Position numbers and translations under genes: made by a program | Assembly: GCA_963803295.1 (NCBI GenBank) | Contig: CAWDMC010000024.1 | Span: forward strand, 422,998 to 486,997 | DNA length: 64,000 nt | Direction of reading: 5' to 3' | Source of the DNA: CAWDMC01 sp963803295 | GTDB taxonomy: Bacteria > Acidobacteriota > Terriglobia > UBA7540 | Shown here: positions 7,671-15,617 of the stretch, piece after piece | How the letters are laid out: every line of letters starts with the position of its first letter | Numbering within the stretch: the stretch's first letter is position 1 | Notes under the pieces: generated by a model | The model's database searches: none | Told to the model about the DNA's origin: nothing | Seen by the model: only the letters and a program-made list of their open reading frames with translations

Positions 7671-9536
7671 TTACCAACCGACGGTCTGGCCCTGGTTCTG
7701 CTCATCCAGCCATTTCTGTAACGGCGCGAAGTAATCGCGGATGGCGGTGGCGTCCATCTCACGCTGGCCGGTAAGAGCTTCGAGAGCGTCGGGCCAGGGT
7801 TGGCTCGCGCCCATGGCCAGCATGGCATCAAGTCGCTTCCCGGCCTCTTTGTTGTCGTAGATCGAGCAGCGATGCAATGGTTCCGTGCAGCCGATCTGTT
7901 TCGCCAGCGCGCGATGAAACTGGAATTGTAAGATATCGGCCAGGAAATAGCGCATGTAGGGGACATTGGCGGCGACGTGATATTTGGCGCCGGGATCGAA
8001 ATCGTCCTCGCTCCGAGGCGCCGGGGGCGACACGCCCTGGTACTTCAGTCGAAGCGCCCACCACGCCTGGTTGTACCTTTCCGGCGTGATCTGGCCGGAG
8101 AAGACCTGCCAACGCCACTGATCGATCATCAATCCGAACGGCAGAAAAGCAATCTTCTCGAGCGCCTTGTGAAGCAGTAAGCCGAGATCCTTGGAGGGGG
8201 GAGGAGCTTGATCGAGCAGCCCCAGCTTCACCAGGTACTCGGGCGTAACCGAGAGTGCGATGGTGTCACCGACAGCCTCGTGGAACCCGTCGTTAGCTCC
8301 GGCCTGGAATAAGAATGGCTGCTTATTGTAGGCTCGCTGGTAAAAGTTGTGGCCGAGTTCGTGGTGGATGGTAGCGAAGTCTTCCGCCGTGATCTCGATG
8401 CACATCTTAATGCGCAAGTCGTCCTTGTAATCGAGACTCCAGGCGCTGGCGTGGCAGACCACATCGCGATCCGCAGGCTTGACGAACAGCGATCGTTGCC
8501 AGAACGATTCCGGCAGCCGCTCGAAACCCAGCGAGCGAAAGAAGTGCTCGCCGTACTCTACCATCTGCTTCCAGCCGGTGTTCCGCTTCTTGAGGATCTC
8601 CGTCAAATCGTAACCGGGTTCCGCATCCGGCGGCGCCACCAGCGGATAAACGTTTTCCCAGCTTTGCGCCCACATGTTCCCCAGCAGATCGGCCGGGATG
8701 GGCCCGGCTGCAGGCACCAGTTCCGGTCCGTATTTTTCGCGTAGCTTGCGTCGCACGTAGGCGTGCAGCGAAAGGTAGAGTGGCCTTACCTGTTCCCACA
8801 GGCGATCGCACTCACGGGCGAAATCGTCCTCAGGCATATCGTATTTCGAGCGCCACATGGCGCCGTTGTCCCTGAACCCCAGTTCACGCGTGCCTTTGTT
8901 GGCCAGATCGACGTAGCGGACAAAGTCCTGCTTCATGGGCCGCGAGACCTGGTGCCAGCCTTGCCAGGCCTCTCGCAACTGCTTGGGGTCGCGGTTGTTC
9001 GCCAGGATCCGGCTGAGATCTTCCAAGTCCAAGCATTTGCTCTTATGCTCCGGTCCAATCAGCGCGGAAGGGCCTTGCGGGCAGTATTTACCCTTGCCGT
9101 AAAGCCCCTGCATGGCTGAGACGGTGCGCGGCAACTCTTCTGCCTGGTGCGCATCGGAGGGGGTGGCGATGTCGAGCGAAAGCTTGAGCAACTCGATCTT
9201 GCGGCGGATATCGGCAGGGAGAGTCAGGCCGTCGAAGCGCGTCGCCTGCTTGGCCAGAGCCACCGTGGCCGCGATGGAACGCTCGTTGGCTTTGGCGGCG
9301 AGAAGTTCCGTGTCGCCGGTGATGTAAGTTTCCGCTACCCACTCGGCTCGGCCCGCTTCGATCGAGAGAGGTTCGAGCTGCGCCTCTGCTGCCTCGATGA
9401 ATGCCTTCGCCTCTTCAGGCGTAGGCGGATTGGTTCCCGCTGCCTTCGAAAATGTACCGGTAGAAGGAGATAAGCACATGACTAGAACGTAGCAGAGCAA
9501 TGCGGATAGGCGCAACAGTCGACGGTGGGGACTCAT
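7671..9536 (-). CDS. M2-family peptidyl-dipeptidase (ACE-like), secreted
   Basis: This is a zinc dipeptidyl carboxypeptidase of the angiotensin-converting-enzyme family. The 621 residues start with a signal peptide (LLRLSALLCYVLVMCLSPSTG), so it is periplasmic or exported. The zinc site is complete: HHELGHNFYQ (HExxH) followed about 24 residues later by HEAVGD, which supplies the third ligand. The length matches single-domain bacterial ACE homologues. It probably supports peptide scavenging. It lies between the microcompartment genes and ruvC on the same strand, with a 64-base gap to the pentamer gene, but no functional tie to the compartment is evident. Confidence 0.93.
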   Translation of the reverse strand: MSPHRRLLRLSALLCYVLVMCLSPSTGTFSKAAGTNPPTPEEAKAFIEAAEAQLEPLSIEAGRAEWVAETYITGDTELLAAKANERSIAATVALAKQATRFDGLTLPADIRRKIELLKLSLDIATPSDAHQAEELPRTVSAMQGLYGKGKYCPQGPSALIGPEHKSKCLDLEDLSRILANNRDPKQLREAWQGWHQVSRPMKQDFVRYVDLANKGTRELGFRDNGAMWRSKYDMPEDDFARECDRLWEQVRPLYLSLHAYVRRKLREKYGPELVPAAGPIPADLLGNMWAQSWENVYPLVAPPDAEPGYDLTEILKKRNTGWKQMVEYGEHFFRSLGFERLPESFWQRSLFVKPADRDVVCHASAWSLDYKDDLRIKMCIEITAEDFATIHHELGHNFYQRAYNKQPFLFQAGANDGFHEAVGDTIALSVTPEYLVKLGLLDQAPPPSKDLGLLLHKALEKIAFLPFGLMIDQWRWQVFSGQITPERYNQAWWALRLKYQGVSPPAPRSEDDFDPGAKYHVAANVPYMRYFLADILQFQFHRALAKQIGCTEPLHRCSIYDNKEAGKRLDAMLAMGASQPWPDALEALTGQREMDATAIRDYFAPLQKWLDEQNQGQTVGW

Positions 9537-9600
9537 ATGTGCCTCTGAAGGATCTCGCGAGCGGGCTTGGGAACGGCGGCGAGACTCGAATGGCGAGGGA

Positions 9601-9891
9601 CTAGGCAGCGGGGTGGGCAGCTTCCACGAGCGTCACCGTGTCGATCACTCCAATAACCGCCATGTCGATGGGAGACTGCGGACGCTCCACGGCGGTCATA
9701 GCGCTCCAGCCCTCGCCAACCACCAGGACACGATCGCCGACGCCCGCATCGACGGCGTCGAGCGCCACGACCACGTCGCCACGGTCCGATCCGTCGAGGT
9801 TGAGCGGTTGGACCATGAGGATCTTACGGCCCTCGTGGCTCAGGTCCTTTTGGGTAGCGACAATATCTCCTACCACTCGTCCAATCAGCAT
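9601..9891 (-). CDS. Microcompartment vertex protein (EutN/CcmL, BMC-P), copy 3
   Basis: BMC-P pentamers cap the vertices of polyhedral protein shells. This 96-residue copy has the canonical N-terminus MLIGRVVGDIVATQKDLSHEG, then KILMVQPLNLDG, the VVALDAVDAGVGDRVLVVGEG core and IGVIDTVTLVE at the end. It is the third of three non-identical pentamer genes in tandem and the last shell gene before the M2 peptidase. Three paralogous pentamers are a hallmark of PVM-like and related compartments (established knowledge). Confidence 0.93.
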   Translation of the reverse strand: MLIGRVVGDIVATQKDLSHEGRKILMVQPLNLDGSDRGDVVVALDAVDAGVGDRVLVVGEGWSAMTAVERPQSPIDMAVIGVIDTVTLVEAAHPAA

Positions 9892-9948
9892 ACTGAAATT
9901 CTCAAAAAAAAGGCTGAAACCCTACCGAGATGCTGGGCGCCAGCCAAC

Positions 9949-10218
9949 TTAGCCGCTCAAGTGAATACGGTCGACAATCGCGACGATAGTGGTTTCGGTG
10001 GGGACCTCGTCAGGCAGCCAGGGAAAGCTGGCCTCCTTGCCCCGGCAACAGTACACGGTCTCGCCCGCTCCAGCCCCGATACTATCGACAGCCACCACTC
10101 GCGATCCTGTATCCTTGCCGTCCTTACCGATTGGCTGCACCACTAGGATTTTCTTGCCCACAAGGTGCGGGTCCTTGATGGTGGAGACAATATTTCCGAC
10201 CACCCGAGCGAGGAACAT
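9949..10218 (-). CDS. Microcompartment vertex protein (EutN/CcmL, BMC-P), copy 2
   Basis: The chosen start (MFLARVVGNIVSTIKD) matches the family N-terminus. A longer frame upstream to 10,281 adds 21 residues that look non-coding. The core is KKILVVQPIGKDGKDT, then VVAVDSIGAGAGETVYCCRG and a terminal IVAIVDRIHL. A Cys-Cys pair at the pore-side GETVYCCRG replaces the usual Val/Val or Leu/Val. This might affect pore chemistry, but that is inference. Confidence 0.92.
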   Translation of the reverse strand: MFLARVVGNIVSTIKDPHLVGKKILVVQPIGKDGKDTGSRVVAVDSIGAGAGETVYCCRGKEASFPWLPDEVPTETTIVAIVDRIHLSG

Positions 10219-10293
10219 AGTAGGTATCGGCCCATCAGCCGGCCGCAAGCAAGGCCGGGCTCTGCCATTGCCAAAGCTCACCGTGAGACTTCG

Positions 10294-10587
10294 TCATTTT
10301 AGAGTTACGGTGTCGACGATCCCCACGATTGAGGCATCCACGGGCGTGTCTTTGCAGGTTGCAGCCATGCGGGCCGAGCTACCCTGAACGATGATCACCG
10401 TCTCCTGAAAGCCGGCATCGACCGTGTCCACCGCAATCATGTAGCTCGATTTTCCAGTAATGGAAGGCTTGGCGCCCGTCTCCACCTCTTCCGGAGAGAG
10501 CGGGGCTACGACCAGCAACTTTTTGCCCTCGAGCCGGGGATCCTTGCGTGTCGCGACCACCGTTCCTACAACCTTGGCCAGCAGCAT
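10294..10587 (-). CDS. Microcompartment vertex protein (EutN/CcmL, BMC-P), copy 1
   Basis: This 97-residue pentamer subunit starts MLLAKVVGTVVATRKDPRLEG. It has KLLVVAPL, a longer central loop (EEVETGAKPSITGKSSYM), the MIAVDTVDAGFQETVIIVQGSS core and ends IVGIVDTVTLK. The central loop is about 8 residues longer than in the other two copies, which suggests a distinct vertex position or partner. Confidence 0.93.
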   Translation of the reverse strand: MLLAKVVGTVVATRKDPRLEGKKLLVVAPLSPEEVETGAKPSITGKSSYMIAVDTVDAGFQETVIIVQGSSARMAATCKDTPVDASIVGIVDTVTLK

Positions 10588-10705
10588 AAGTCCATCATTA
10601 TGGCAGAATCACGCGCGCGCGTCCCCCAGTTGGTGGCCTGGTCAGCAGCCCAGCCGCAGCCTGCACCCTGAGCCGGGGCTCGAACAGCAGACGCCAAAAA
10701 CCAGC

Positions 10706-11002
10706 CTACTCGGATTCCGCGCTGGCCTTGCCGATCGGCAGTGTATCTTCGAGGCTCGAATGCGGACGCGGGATGACGTGCACAGCGATCAGCTCGCCTA
10801 CCCTGCGGGCGGCGGCAGCTCCAGCATCCGTCGCAGCTTTGACGGCGGCGACGTCACCACGAACCAGCGCGGTAACATAGCCCGCGCCAATCTTCTCCCA
10901 ACCCACGAGGGTCACTTTAGCGGCTTTCACCATGGCGTCGGAAGCCTCAATCATCGCCACCAGGCCGCGAGTTTCGATCATCCCAAGAGCTTCGCCCATC
11001 AC
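10706..11002 (-). CDS. Microcompartment hexameric shell protein (BMC-H)
   Basis: This single BMC domain of 98 residues resembles PduA/EutM. GEALGMIETRGLVAMIEASDAMVKAAKV opens the domain, followed by the WEKIGAGYVTALVRGDVAAVKAATDAG core and a terminal HVIPRPHSSLEDTLP. Hexamers tile the shell facets, and their central pore passes substrates. It is the only hexamer gene in this locus. A closed shell usually needs more hexamer copies or paralogues, so others may lie elsewhere in the genome. Confidence 0.95.
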   Translation of the reverse strand: MMGEALGMIETRGLVAMIEASDAMVKAAKVTLVGWEKIGAGYVTALVRGDVAAVKAATDAGAAAARRVGELIAVHVIPRPHSSLEDTLPIGKASAESE

Positions 11003-11105
11003 AACCTCCGCAAATCAATCAAGGGTCGCGAGTTAAGGAATTCTGCCTAAGGCTCGACCTTCAATCCCGATTGGCTTTCCTTGACTCCCTGCTTGCCGCC
11101 CGAGC

Positions 11106-11903
11106 TCAACCTTCAATTCCGATCGCGAGCAGCTTTTCGACTGCCTTCCTGACCATCGCCTGCATTTCTTCCGGTGACACGCTGACGCGCTCTGGAGACC
11201 GGTTGCCATTGGTCACAGGACACGATGCACCTCGTTCCACCGGGGTCGAGCCCGTTCCGAAATAGCGTTGGCGGGCGATCAGCAGTTTATCCACGTCCGT
11301 CTCCGAGAGCAACACCTGACGGCCCAGGATCTCGGTCACCAGGGAGACCTTGGCGAAATGCTCGACGGTTTCCATCCTGAAGAAGGCCATTTGGGGATCA
11401 GGACCGCAGGTCACGACGCCATGATTGGCCAGCAGAATCGCATCGTGAGATCCTACCAGCGGGCGCAAGGCGTCGGTGAGCTCCGGGGTGCCGGGCGTGC
11501 CATAGGGTGCCAGAGGGATACAGCCGAGAGAAAGCACGACCTCCGAAACCAGAGCCTTGTTGAGCGGCAAACCGGCTGCCGCATAACCCGTGGCGGTGGG
11601 CGGATGAGCGTGCACCACACCATGTACGTCGGGCCGATTCTTGTAGATGAGGAGGTGCATGGCGATCTCGCTGGTAGTGTTGCGGCGGCCGGAGAGTTTC
11701 CGTCCGTCATTATCAACAATCACCAGATCGTCCACCTCCATCGCCCCCTTGCTGATGGTTGTGGGGGTGCACAGGATGCGCTGATCGTCCAGTCGCGCGC
11801 TGATGTTGCCATCGAAGCCGGAGACCAATCCTTGCCGGTGAACCGACCGGCCGATTTCCACGATCTCCCTGCGTAACTCGCCTTCGGTCCTGACCGTTGC
11901 CAA
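11106..11903 (-). CDS. Class II aldolase/adducin family enzyme with C-terminal encapsulation-like helix
   Basis: This is a zinc aldolase of the fuculose/rhamnulose-1-phosphate type. The 265 residues contain GLVSGFDGNISARL, the zinc His pair in HGVVHAHPPTATGYA, GTPGTPELTDAL and the third His in LLANHGVVTCG. After the catalytic domain ends (about residue 215) there is a polar Ser/Pro/Asn linker. The protein closes with an amphipathic helix (SPEEMQAMVRKAVEKLLAI), the typical form of a microcompartment encapsulation peptide. It heads the shell operon. By analogy with PVM compartments it would release lactaldehyde inside the shell from fucose- or rhamnose-derived phosphate, which is inference. Confidence 0.88.
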   Translation of the reverse strand: MATVRTEGELRREIVEIGRSVHRQGLVSGFDGNISARLDDQRILCTPTTISKGAMEVDDLVIVDNDGRKLSGRRNTTSEIAMHLLIYKNRPDVHGVVHAHPPTATGYAAAGLPLNKALVSEVVLSLGCIPLAPYGTPGTPELTDALRPLVGSHDAILLANHGVVTCGPDPQMAFFRMETVEHFAKVSLVTEILGRQVLLSETDVDKLLIARQRYFGTGSTPVERGASCPVTNGNRSPERVSVSPEEMQAMVRKAVEKLLAIGIEG

Positions 11904-12129
11904 CTTTCGCCAACTCCTTATTCCAAAAATGCCCTAATGAAGCAGGAAGACCACGGTAATGGAGGCAAGGAATCTTTGTCAAGCGCCGAAAGCCATGTTG
12001 ACTATGCCCTGCGCGGACAAGGATCTCATTCGAAAAGGACTTGCCCGCGGCGCTTACGGCCCGCTATACTGAGATTCTTGAGTCTGCTGGGCGGCGTCAA
12101 AATGCCCTCCGGTTGAATCTCAAGTTTGC
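11904..12129. other. Upstream region of the microcompartment operon
   Basis: These 226 bases lie between the aldolase start (minus strand) and the tRNA (plus strand). No gene is visible. The region must hold divergent promoters for the shell operon and the tRNA, but I could not assign clear boxes. Confidence 0.35.
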
Positions 12130-12206
12130 GGGCCTGTAGCTCAGGTGGCTAGAGCGCACCCCTGATAAGGGTGAGGTCGGTAGTTCAACTCTACCCAGGC
12201 CCACCA
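12130..12206 (+). tRNA. tRNA-Ile (GAT anticodon), CCA encoded
   Basis: The cloverleaf is complete. The acceptor arms gggcctg / caggccc pair fully, the D arm is gctc...gagc, and the anticodon stem is caccc / gggtg with loop ctgataa (anticodon GAT). The T arm is ggtag-ttcaact-ctacc. The discriminator A is followed by an encoded CCA. It stands alone, outside an rRNA operon, in this window. Confidence 0.95.
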
Positions 12207-12416
12207 GCCTTCGCCCGCCACAGCGGGCTTCGGTTCGGCAGGCTACGTTTGAAGGCGAAGGCTGTCACGCGGTAGCCTTAGCGAAGGCGGACCCTCCCCG
12301 TGATGTACGTTTACATCCCAGCCTTCGTCCTACCAACAGTTCCGGCAAAGATGGGGTAAAGGCCGAAACTGTAGGGCGTTTTCCCCGTGATCGTCAACAC
12401 CGATCGGTCATGGAAC
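12207..12416. repeat. Cluster of gccttcg/cgaaggc inverted motifs after the tRNA
   Basis: Immediately after the tRNA, gccttcg (12,207) and its inverse gcgaaggc (12,255) alternate with gccttagcgaaggc (12,275-12,288) and gccttcgt (12,321). These can form overlapping hairpins. A tRNA 3' end followed by repeats is also a common integration site, but no integrase is adjacent. No gene is seen in this stretch. Confidence 0.5.
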
Positions 12417-12813
12417 CTATCTGAGGAATTCACTGGGAGTCAAGATGCACTTTCCCAGAAACGGGTTCAGCTCCAGAAGATCATTGTCCCCGGTCACAAT
12501 GTGAGTCGCCTGGCCGCTCATCTGCAAGCTCCAGAAACTTGTTGTCGCTCGGATCGCGACAATCGTTGATTGTGACATCAATCTCGACCCATTCGGATGC
12601 CCCCGCAAAAGTGGCCAGAAACTGCCTCGCCTCATCTTCGGTGATGTACGTGCGGAATTTTTCCCGGCCGAGCACTTCGTTAAGTTCCGTCACGAGCGGC
12701 AAGGAGACGAGTATCGTGCCACGATCCAAGGCGTGATCGAAGGCGCGGCGCGAGATCGATTCGTCGGACAGGGCTGCGCTGATCAGTGCGTTGGTATCAA
12801 AGACGAAACGCAA
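12417..12813 (-). pseudogene. PIN-domain toxin (VapC-like), frameshifted
   Basis: The first frame gives a PIN N-terminus (FVFDTNALISAALSD) and continues through DCRDPSDNKFLELA, which holds the conserved central acidic residues. The proper C-terminus, SGQATHIVTGDNDLLELNPF with the last active-site Asp, is in a different frame and ends at 12,417. The switch point is near 12,525. One inserted or lost base explains it. The predicted role is an RNase toxin paired with the gene starting 1 base upstream. As read here it would lack the C-terminal active-site part. Confidence 0.8.
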
Positions 12814-12814
12814 G

Positions 12815-13045
12815 TTACGGTTCTTTCAAGAGGTTTTCTAATATTTCCGGCGTGAGGCCCCGGCCGCGGGCCTTCTTGCTGAGGTCGGTCATCAGTTGCT
12901 TTAAGGCCGCGGGTTCCGCCGCGGTCACGTCCTTTAACCAAAGACTCAGAAGCGCACCCATCTTCCTCTGATCGGCAGGCGGAGCGGCGTTGAACACTCT
13001 GGCCGCTTCCGGGTCCACCTGAATTGTGATCGTATCCATCGCCAT
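12815..13045 (-). CDS. Antitoxin partner of the PIN-domain protein
   Basis: This small protein of 76 residues opens with MDTITIQVDPEAARVFNAAP, continues with a DQRKMGALLSLWLKD helix and ends with ILENLLKEP. The tail GLTPEILENLL is common in antitoxins of PIN toxins. The start at 13,045 is preferred over an upstream in-frame ATG at 13,081 because a gaggtga ribosome site sits just before it. The adjoining PIN gene begins 1 base after its stop. Confidence 0.7.
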   Translation of the reverse strand: MAMDTITIQVDPEAARVFNAAPPADQRKMGALLSLWLKDVTAAEPAALKQLMTDLSKKARGRGLTPEILENLLKEP

Positions 13046-13278
13046 GAGTTTCACCTCAGCTGATTGTACCGGGATGGTCACGAATCCTCAACCTACATTG
13101 ACGGTTGTGGGTCGATGTCCATCATGCGCGACTTATATCTTTGGATTCCCGGGTAGCGGAATCTTACCGCTGGGTTTTGGCCAAGTGTCGAGACAGCTGC
13201 GATAGCATAGCGGATTGTAGCGTATTATTGGGAGAATGGCGGACAACTGATAACAAAGGCATCTTGTATACTTCGCCT

Positions 13279-13536
13279 ATGAGTACTGTTCGATTGACGG
13301 CTCACAGTGAAGAGTTGCTCCAACAGCAGCTTGCGCCCGGACCATACCGCTCACCCGAGGAAGTGATCGAACGAGCCTTGGAAACGCTGGCGAAGAAGGA
13401 CGTCGACCCCTCCTGCGCCGCCACCTCGACGAAAACTCCCGCAGAGGCTGTTGCTGACATCCTGGAAATCCAGAAGCGTAACCGCCTGGGCGGGCTCAAG
13501 ATCAAGGACCTGGTTCAGGAAGGACGCAAGTACTGA
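13279..13536 (+). CDS. ParD/CopG-like antitoxin
   Basis: This 85-residue protein has a ribbon-helix-helix-like start (STVRLTAHSEELLQQQLAPG) followed by YRSPEEVIERALETLAKK, a pattern of ParD/VapB-type antitoxins that bind their own promoter as dimers. A longer frame exists upstream, but ATG at 13,279 fits the family. The C-terminal 30 residues (LEIQKRNRLGGLKIKDLVQEG) would be the toxin-binding part. Its stop overlaps the following toxin remnant start by one base (TGATG). Confidence 0.75.
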   Translation: MSTVRLTAHSEELLQQQLAPGPYRSPEEVIERALETLAKKDVDPSCAATSTKTPAEAVADILEIQKRNRLGGLKIKDLVQEGRKY

Positions 13537-13696
13537 TGGCGGCGTTCGTCATCGACGCCTCGGCGACCTTGCCTTGGTGTTTTTCAGATATCTGGAACTG
13601 GCGGTTCGACAGGGCCTGCCACTGGCAACGCTCGACGACGCTTTGCGCAAGGCCGCGAGCATGGCCGCAGCATTTCTCGTTTGGCCCCAACCGTGA
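13536..13696 (+). pseudogene. VapC-type toxin remnant with internal deletion
   Basis: The first codons give the PIN start AAFVIDASATLPWCF, including the first active-site Asp. In another frame directly after it comes a PIN C-terminus (YLELAVRQGLPLATLDDALRKAA) ending at 13,696. A normal VapC is about 130-140 residues, so roughly 80 central codons are missing and the frame is lost. This is a true deletion rather than a single-base error. The upstream antitoxin is intact. Confidence 0.8.
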
Positions 13697-13785
13697 TTTG
13701 CGCTTCGGAAATTTACGCGGAAACGCCGAATAACGGCTACCGGGTCCGCGCCTCCGCCGGCCCGCACCGGCGCATCCGCTTGCCG

Positions 13786-14181
13786 ATGTCTATTGCTTGC
13801 CCAAAATGCGGCGACCGGCGAACGGAATCCTTTCGGCGTGGATTAGCGGGCCGCATCGCTGGCTATTTTGGATATCGTCTGCGTGAGTGCGCCCGATGCC
13901 GTCGCCGATTCTTTCGCGTCAGGGCAGACAAGCCCCGGCCGGTTGACGAATCTGCCCCTAGCCCGGCACCACCCCCGCCTCCACAGCCACCGTCGTCCCC
14001 TCAGGAAAGTACGCATCCGCAGTGTCCGCGTTGTGGGTCTGCCAGCTTTCGCCGATCGCGCCGCCGGGCACTTGAGAAGGTCTTGAGACGAGGCCCTATC
14101 ATGCGCTGCCGGCGATGCTATCTCCGGTTCCCCCTGCCCAAAGGGGATCGCTCCGCAAGACAGACGGCACCTCAGGCGTAG
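13786..14181 (+). CDS. Protein with two zinc ribbons joined by a Pro-rich linker
   Basis: The 131 residues hold CPKCGDRRTESF...RECARCRRRFF (ribbon 1) and CPRCGSASFRR...MRCRRCYLRF (ribbon 2). Between them is a linker of about 25 residues that is nearly all Pro and Ser. The whole is strongly basic, so nucleic acid binding is possible. ATG at 13,786 starts just before the first ribbon. The longer frame to 13,681 overlaps the toxin relic. Its end overlaps the convergent glutamate dehydrogenase gene by 10 bases. Function is unknown. Confidence 0.65.
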   Translation: MSIACPKCGDRRTESFRRGLAGRIAGYFGYRLRECARCRRRFFRVRADKPRPVDESAPSPAPPPPPQPPSSPQESTHPQCPRCGSASFRRSRRRALEKVLRRGPIMRCRRCYLRFPLPKGDRSARQTAPQA

Positions 14182-15437
14182 ATCCCCCGCAGTTTTGTTG
14201 TGAACGCCACCCGATCGATCGCCAGCATATAGGCGGCAATGCGGTTGTTCACGTTGTGCTTCTCGCCGTATTGGACCACATCGGCGAAGGCGGACACCAT
14301 GATGTGCATCAACCGTGCGTTCACATCGTCCTCCCGCCAGAAGTACCCCTGGCGGTCCTGCACCCATTCGAAATAAGACACGGTTACGCCACCTGCGTTG
14401 GCCAGGATGTCGGGGATCACGAATACGCCGCGGTCGAAGAGGATGTCGTCAGCAGGCGGGGTAGTGGGACTGTTGGCGCCTTCCACCAGAATGCTCGCTT
14501 TGATCCTGGAGGCGTTGTGTCTGTTGATCACGCTTTCTGTCGCGGCGGGAAGAAGCACATCGCAGTCCTGCTCGAGAATTTCGAGGTTTCCGATGGCTTC
14601 AGCCTCAAGGAAGCCATTAACGGTCTTGTTAGCCTCCGCGTATTCAAGCAGCTTGTTAATGTTAATTCCATTCTTATTGATGATGCCTCCGTTAATGTCA
14701 GCCACGCCGATTATCTTATAGCCCGCCTTGTACATCAGCTGGGCAGCCTGAGAGCCGACATTGCCGAAGCCTTGAATGATGACCCTCGTCGACTCGGGCT
14801 TTCGTCCGAAGCGCTTCAGAGCCTCGTCGCAAGTTATCATGCATCCCCGCCCGGTGGCTTCGCGACGCCCATGCGAGCCGCCCAGATCGACGGGCTTCCC
14901 GGTGACGCTGGCCGTTACCGTGTGACGCGTGTGCATGGAGATGGTATCCATGATCCAGGCCATCGTCTGCTCGTTGGTATTCATATCAGGCGCCGGCACA
15001 TCACGCTCCGGTCCAATATAGTCAAGGATTTCCGCGGTGTAGCGCCTGGTGATCCGCTCCAGCTCGCCTTGGGATAGCTTGCTTGGATCGCAAACCACGC
15101 CTCCCTTGGCGCCACCAAAAGGAATATTCACCACGGCGCACTTCCAGGTCATCTCCGCTGCCAGTCCCCGAATCTCATCCAGTGTCACGTCAGGGCTGTA
15201 GCGAACGCCGCCCTTTGAGGGACCCCGAGCGATGCTGTGCTGCACCCGGAATCCATCGAAGACATCCAGTGCGCCTGTGTCCATCACCACTGGAATGTGC
15301 ACAATGATTTCGCGATTGGGCTTGCGCAGGTATTTGCGAAGTCCCTCATCCAGGTTGAGCTTGGTGGCCGCTACATCGAAGCGCGCCACCATGGACTCAA
15401 AAACACTCAGCTCATTTACCGTTTCAGTAACCCCCAT
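14172..15437 (-). CDS. Glu/Leu/Phe/Val dehydrogenase (glutamate dehydrogenase)
   Basis: This enzyme catalyses NAD(P)-linked oxidative deamination of an amino acid, most likely glutamate, linking nitrogen and carbon metabolism in the cytoplasm. Over 421 residues it has FRVQHSIARGPSKGGVRY, the catalytic-Lys region VNIPFGGAKGGV, AEILDYIGPERDVPAPDMNT, and a Rossmann fold starting VIIQGFGNVGSQAAQL with the C-terminal EGANSPTTP. The length and motifs match hexameric GDH. The final residues overlap the convergent zinc-ribbon gene. Confidence 0.95.
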   Translation of the reverse strand: MGVTETVNELSVFESMVARFDVAATKLNLDEGLRKYLRKPNREIIVHIPVVMDTGALDVFDGFRVQHSIARGPSKGGVRYSPDVTLDEIRGLAAEMTWKCAVVNIPFGGAKGGVVCDPSKLSQGELERITRRYTAEILDYIGPERDVPAPDMNTNEQTMAWIMDTISMHTRHTVTASVTGKPVDLGGSHGRREATGRGCMITCDEALKRFGRKPESTRVIIQGFGNVGSQAAQLMYKAGYKIIGVADINGGIINKNGININKLLEYAEANKTVNGFLEAEAIGNLEILEQDCDVLLPAATESVINRHNASRIKASILVEGANSPTTPPADDILFDRGVFVIPDILANAGGVTVSYFEWVQDRQGYFWREDDVNARLMHIMVSAFADVVQYGEKHNVNNRIAAYMLAIDRVAFTTKLRGIYA

Positions 15438-15617
15438 CGACTTGCCCCCAAGAGACGCAGAAACTCAGGCACAATTGCACGCCAAAGGCAGAAGTATAGC
15501 AGATAGGAATCGTGCCGTTCAGGGGAGGGCTGTCGGGTTGGACGACAGAACGCCGAGGGTTGGGTTAGCTGCGGAATTCTGCTGGCTATTGACACGCGGT
15601 GGGACAGAGCAGCTTGA

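Noticed and set aside
14115..15077. A 320-codon plus-strand frame
   Set aside because: It is antisense to glutamate dehydrogenase.
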